The notes under the pieces: model-generated
What the model was told of the DNA's origin: nothing
What the model saw: the letters and a program-made list of their open reading frames with translations, nothing else
Databases searched by the model: none
Shown here: positions 62,153-64,000 of the stretch, piece by piece
Position numbering within the stretch: position 1 is the stretch's first letter
How the letters are laid out: each line of letters begins with the position of its first letter
Position numbers and translations under genes: made by a program
From: Candidatus Hebobacterum abditum
GTDB taxonomy: Bacteria > Armatimonadota > Hebobacteria > Hebobacterales > Hebobacteraceae
DNA: 64,000 bases
NCBI GenBank assembly: GCA_029821875.1
Contig: JALGXW010000004.1
Span: 62,001 to 126,000, forward strand
Reading direction: 5' to 3'

Positions 62153-62656
62153 TCAGCAATCGCCTTCTCCAACGGCATTCGAAGGCGCCAGTCTGCGCGG
62201 AAGGAGCACCACCAGCGAGAGAACGACGATGGCTGCTTGGGTGCCGACCCCGAGAGGCCACTGGGAGGGACTCAGGTTATGCTGGAAGGCATGGTGGAAC
62301 TCGCTGAGCCACGCTGTCCCCGGCCAGGTCAGGAACCAGGGACCGAGGAACGGCACCCACTCGACCACGTCTATGAGTATGCCGAAGATGCCGCCGCCAA
62401 TCACTACGCGCCGATCTGGCTGCCCCCGGGCAAGCCAGCCGACCAACACGCAGCCAAGGACGAGGTTCAGGATCCCCGCCGCCGCCTCGGCAGCGGTCGG
62501 ACCTCGGCTCGCCGCTCCGAGCAAGGCGTGCTCGTCGAGGTGTGGTGTGAGGTCCAGCAGGAAGTGAGCGCCAAAGGCCGCCGGCCAGGCCAGCCACGGC
62601 CAGCGCAGACGCCTGCCGATAGCCGCTCCGGCCAGCATGTGAGGTGTTGCCATCAT
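62153..62656 (-). CDS. integral membrane protein, metal-dependent hydrolase-like (YdjM group)
   Basis: A 167-residue protein with about four membrane helices (LVLGCVLVGWLARG, IFGILIDVVEWVPFLG, AAIVVLSLVVLLP). The start MMATPHMLAGAAIGRRLRW and HFLLDLTPHLDEH have the early His and Asp typical of small membrane metal-dependent hydrolases. The activity is unknown. The region 61894-62152 before galT holds no gene I can support. It lies 34 bases after the quinate-dehydrogenase-like gene on the same strand. Confidence 0.7.
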   Translation of the reverse strand: MMATPHMLAGAAIGRRLRWPWLAWPAAFGAHFLLDLTPHLDEHALLGAASRGPTAAEAAAGILNLVLGCVLVGWLARGQPDRRVVIGGGIFGILIDVVEWVPFLGPWFLTWPGTAWLSEFHHAFQHNLSPSQWPLGVGTQAAIVVLSLVVLLPRRLAPSNAVGEGDC

Positions 62657-62690
62657 GTTCGTGTCTCTGTATGCATTACGATGACCAGCG

Positions 62691-63662
62691 CTATCCCCCG
62701 GCGGTCGACGTCCCGTCGCGTCCTTCCTCCGTCAGGCGAAGGACTCGCGGCCGCCATCCCAGCCGGCCGAGCAGCGCCAGGTAATCCTCAGGCTGCATCT
62801 CCTCGGGCGGTCTGCCGGCGAGCGCGATGAGCGCCGCCTCCATGACGTTGGTCCCGAAGGAACGTCCTTCGAGTTCTGGAGTCGTCGTAACCAGAGTCGC
62901 GGCGCCCCGTTCCCGCAGCAGCGCGACGTCGTCCGCCGTGGTCGTGTTCGTTATGATGACCTTTCCCGCCATGCTCTCCGGCAGGTTCCGACGTATGTAA
63001 TGGAAGTCACCGGCAACCACGTCTGACCATCGGAGCCATCGAGCGTGCCGAGGGCGTTCGCTCTCCTGCGACTTCCCGGTTGGGTAGAGGACGCTGATGG
63101 GAAGGCGCCGGACCACTGGCAGCAGCACTCTCGCAACTATGGTCATGGTGCGGAGGGATCGCACCGGCGCCGGCACTCCGAGGCCGAATATCAGGTCGCC
63201 GAAGATCGTGTCACAGCCGGCCTCTGAGAAGGCCTCCGCCATGCCGAAGCGGTCGACCGCGCTAACCAGGAGGACTCTCTTCCCGGCGAGCGTCAACTCG
63301 CCGTTGTCGACCAGCCAGCGGATCGTCTCCCGCTCGAGGGTATTCTTCAACCCGCTGCCGTCCACTACTGGTGTCACCCTGGCCGATTCGGCAAGGCGCC
63401 GCGACTGCTCGATGACGTACCTCCTCCCGCCGGCCACGAGAAACAGGTCGGTGCCCCCCAAGCCTATCGCCGCCACCTCGCCGTCCAGCTGTGCAATCAG
63501 ATGGCACGCCTTGCTGTAATCCCCGTCGACCCCAGTACGCTCGATGGTGAGCCGCTTCCCCAGCATCGTCACGTCGACGGAGTGGTCGCGCTTTGATGAC
63601 CCGAGACTGACGCTGACGATACGGAGGTGCTCTTCATCGGCCTGGCAAGCTGTGTTGCTCAT
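62691..63662 (-). CDS. quinate 5-dehydrogenase family protein (function unproven)
   Basis: A 323-residue protein of a family often named quinate 5-dehydrogenase. Family marks are IVSVSLGSSKRDHSVDV, AAIGLGGTDLFLVAGGRRY, PVVDGSGLKNTLERE, LLVSAVDRFGMAEAFSEAG, GDFHYIRRN and TTTPELEGRSFGTNVMEA. The middle has a Rossmann-like strand, but I do not see a classic shikimate/quinate dehydrogenase active site, so the name should be used with care. GGGGTGAGAG precedes ATG 63662. An extended -10 lies at 63733. Confidence 0.82.
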   Translation of the reverse strand: MSNTACQADEEHLRIVSVSLGSSKRDHSVDVTMLGKRLTIERTGVDGDYSKACHLIAQLDGEVAAIGLGGTDLFLVAGGRRYVIEQSRRLAESARVTPVVDGSGLKNTLERETIRWLVDNGELTLAGKRVLLVSAVDRFGMAEAFSEAGCDTIFGDLIFGLGVPAPVRSLRTMTIVARVLLPVVRRLPISVLYPTGKSQESERPRHARWLRWSDVVAGDFHYIRRNLPESMAGKVIITNTTTADDVALLRERGAATLVTTTPELEGRSFGTNVMEAALIALAGRPPEEMQPEDYLALLGRLGWRPRVLRLTEEGRDGTSTAGG

Positions 63663-63732
63663 GTCTCTCACCCCTGGGCGCGTCCGAGCATGAACGATCG
63701 CCACCAAGTTGCTCTGCTGCCGAACCACACCA

Positions 63733-63738
63733 ATCATA
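63733..63738 (-). promoter_or_regulatory. extended -10 promoter for the quinate-dehydrogenase-like gene
   Basis: TATGAT on the minus strand, preceded by TGG; a -35 is not clear. Confidence 0.4.
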
Positions 63739-63897
63739 CCAGGTGTACGGCCGCCGGGAATGAGGCAGAAGTCCTAGTTTCTGGCGAGAGCGCGTCCTAC
63801 AGCCCTGGGATGTTTACCTGTGTGAGGCGGGAGGAATGGGGCTCGGCGGCGAATCCAGGCGGGGAAGGCTCCACGGCAGGGCCAAGGACGGGGGGAG

Positions 63898-64000
63898 ATG
63901 GGCACATTGAGAGCCCGGTCTGTCACCTTCTTCGTTCAGTATCTCGTCTTGCTGCTGGCGGCTCTGGTCTGGGTGCAGATCGGGCCCGTACGCGAACGAA
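63898..64000 (+). CDS. membrane protein, N-terminal fragment
   Basis: The frame is open from ATG 63898 to the window edge (34 codons). It has a basic start (MGTLRARSV) and one hydrophobic helix (FFVQYLVLLLAALVWVQI). GGGGGAG abuts this ATG, so TTG 63907 may be the true start. Too little is present to name a family. Confidence 0.55.
   Translation, partial: MGTLRARSVTFFVQYLVLLLAALVWVQIGPVRER

Overview
This is a GC-rich bacterial chromosomal window with housekeeping genes in many short operons on both strands. The organism looks like a diderm. It has arabinose-5-phosphate isomerase, which in known pathways feeds KDO/LPS synthesis, a class A penicillin-binding protein, type IV pilin/type II secretion-like proteins and a very large secreted protein ending in three SLH domains. 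That mix, together with several secreted DUF4091/DUF5010/CBM9-like proteins, a long SecA and a URO-D-like protein, fits a deep-branching GC-rich diderm such as Armatimonadota. This placement is an inference; there is no 16S gene here. I saw no insertion sequence, prophage, CRISPR array or rRNA. Promoters are of the sigma-70 type (TTGACA-like, 17-18 bp, TATAAT-like) and many share an extended -10 of the form TGTGCTA. TTG starts are frequent.

Layout. 1-2.2 kb: partial 2-oxoacid:acceptor oxidoreductase alpha subunit (korA), divergent from tsaD. 2.3-8.8 kb: a stand-alone sigma factor behind a long leader, a zinc-ribbon protein, two secreted paralogues with MRGGG pentapeptide arrays, an S41 protease, a DUF1848 protein and a zinc-ribbon/DUF2007-like protein. 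9-13.8 kb: a Kelch/TolB-like/SLH surface protein with a 473-codon internal duplication. 14-18.2 kb: pseudopilin, hexuloisomerase-like SIS protein, a nucleotidyltransferase, rpmB with a structured leader, and a URO-D-like protein. 18.2-25.4 kb (minus strand): a LysM membrane protein with an overlapping 55-residue membrane protein, then a glycogen cluster (C26 amidotransferase, glgA, GH15, GH57). 25.5-33 kb: rpsT (TTG start), a transglutaminase-like membrane protein, a Mut7-C protein, secA with a large insertion, and prfB with a programmed +1 frameshift. 33-41.4 kb: PBP1, a site-2 protease with CBS domains, an L,D-transpeptidase interrupted by an in-frame TAG, mtnA, a zinc-ribbon-GspF fusion, a thioesterase, a HAD phosphatase and a GNAT. 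41.5-48.2 kb: a large secreted protein, MTA/SAH deaminase, a cysteine-cluster protein, a cold-shock protein, tatA and tRNA-Leu(CAG). 48.3-52.5 kb: a sugar-nucleotide block (cupin epimerase-like, kdsD, phosphohexomutase, manC). 52.5-64 kb: a secreted metallophosphoesterase, a methyltransferase, a DUF4091 protein, a rhodanese plus MauE-like pair, a parvulin, an MshEN-like membrane protein, galT, a membrane protein, a quinate-5-dehydrogenase-family protein and a partial membrane protein.

How the genes fit together. Several groups point to the cell envelope: PBP1, L,D-transpeptidase, SLH and LysM proteins, kdsD/manC, parvulin, SecA and TatA. A glycogen operon handles storage carbohydrate. mtnA and the MTA/SAH deaminase belong to methionine salvage but lie about 7 kb apart. 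The least explained parts are the twin MRGGG proteins, the structured rpmB leader, the amber codon inside the L,D-transpeptidase and the 165-residue SecA insertion.
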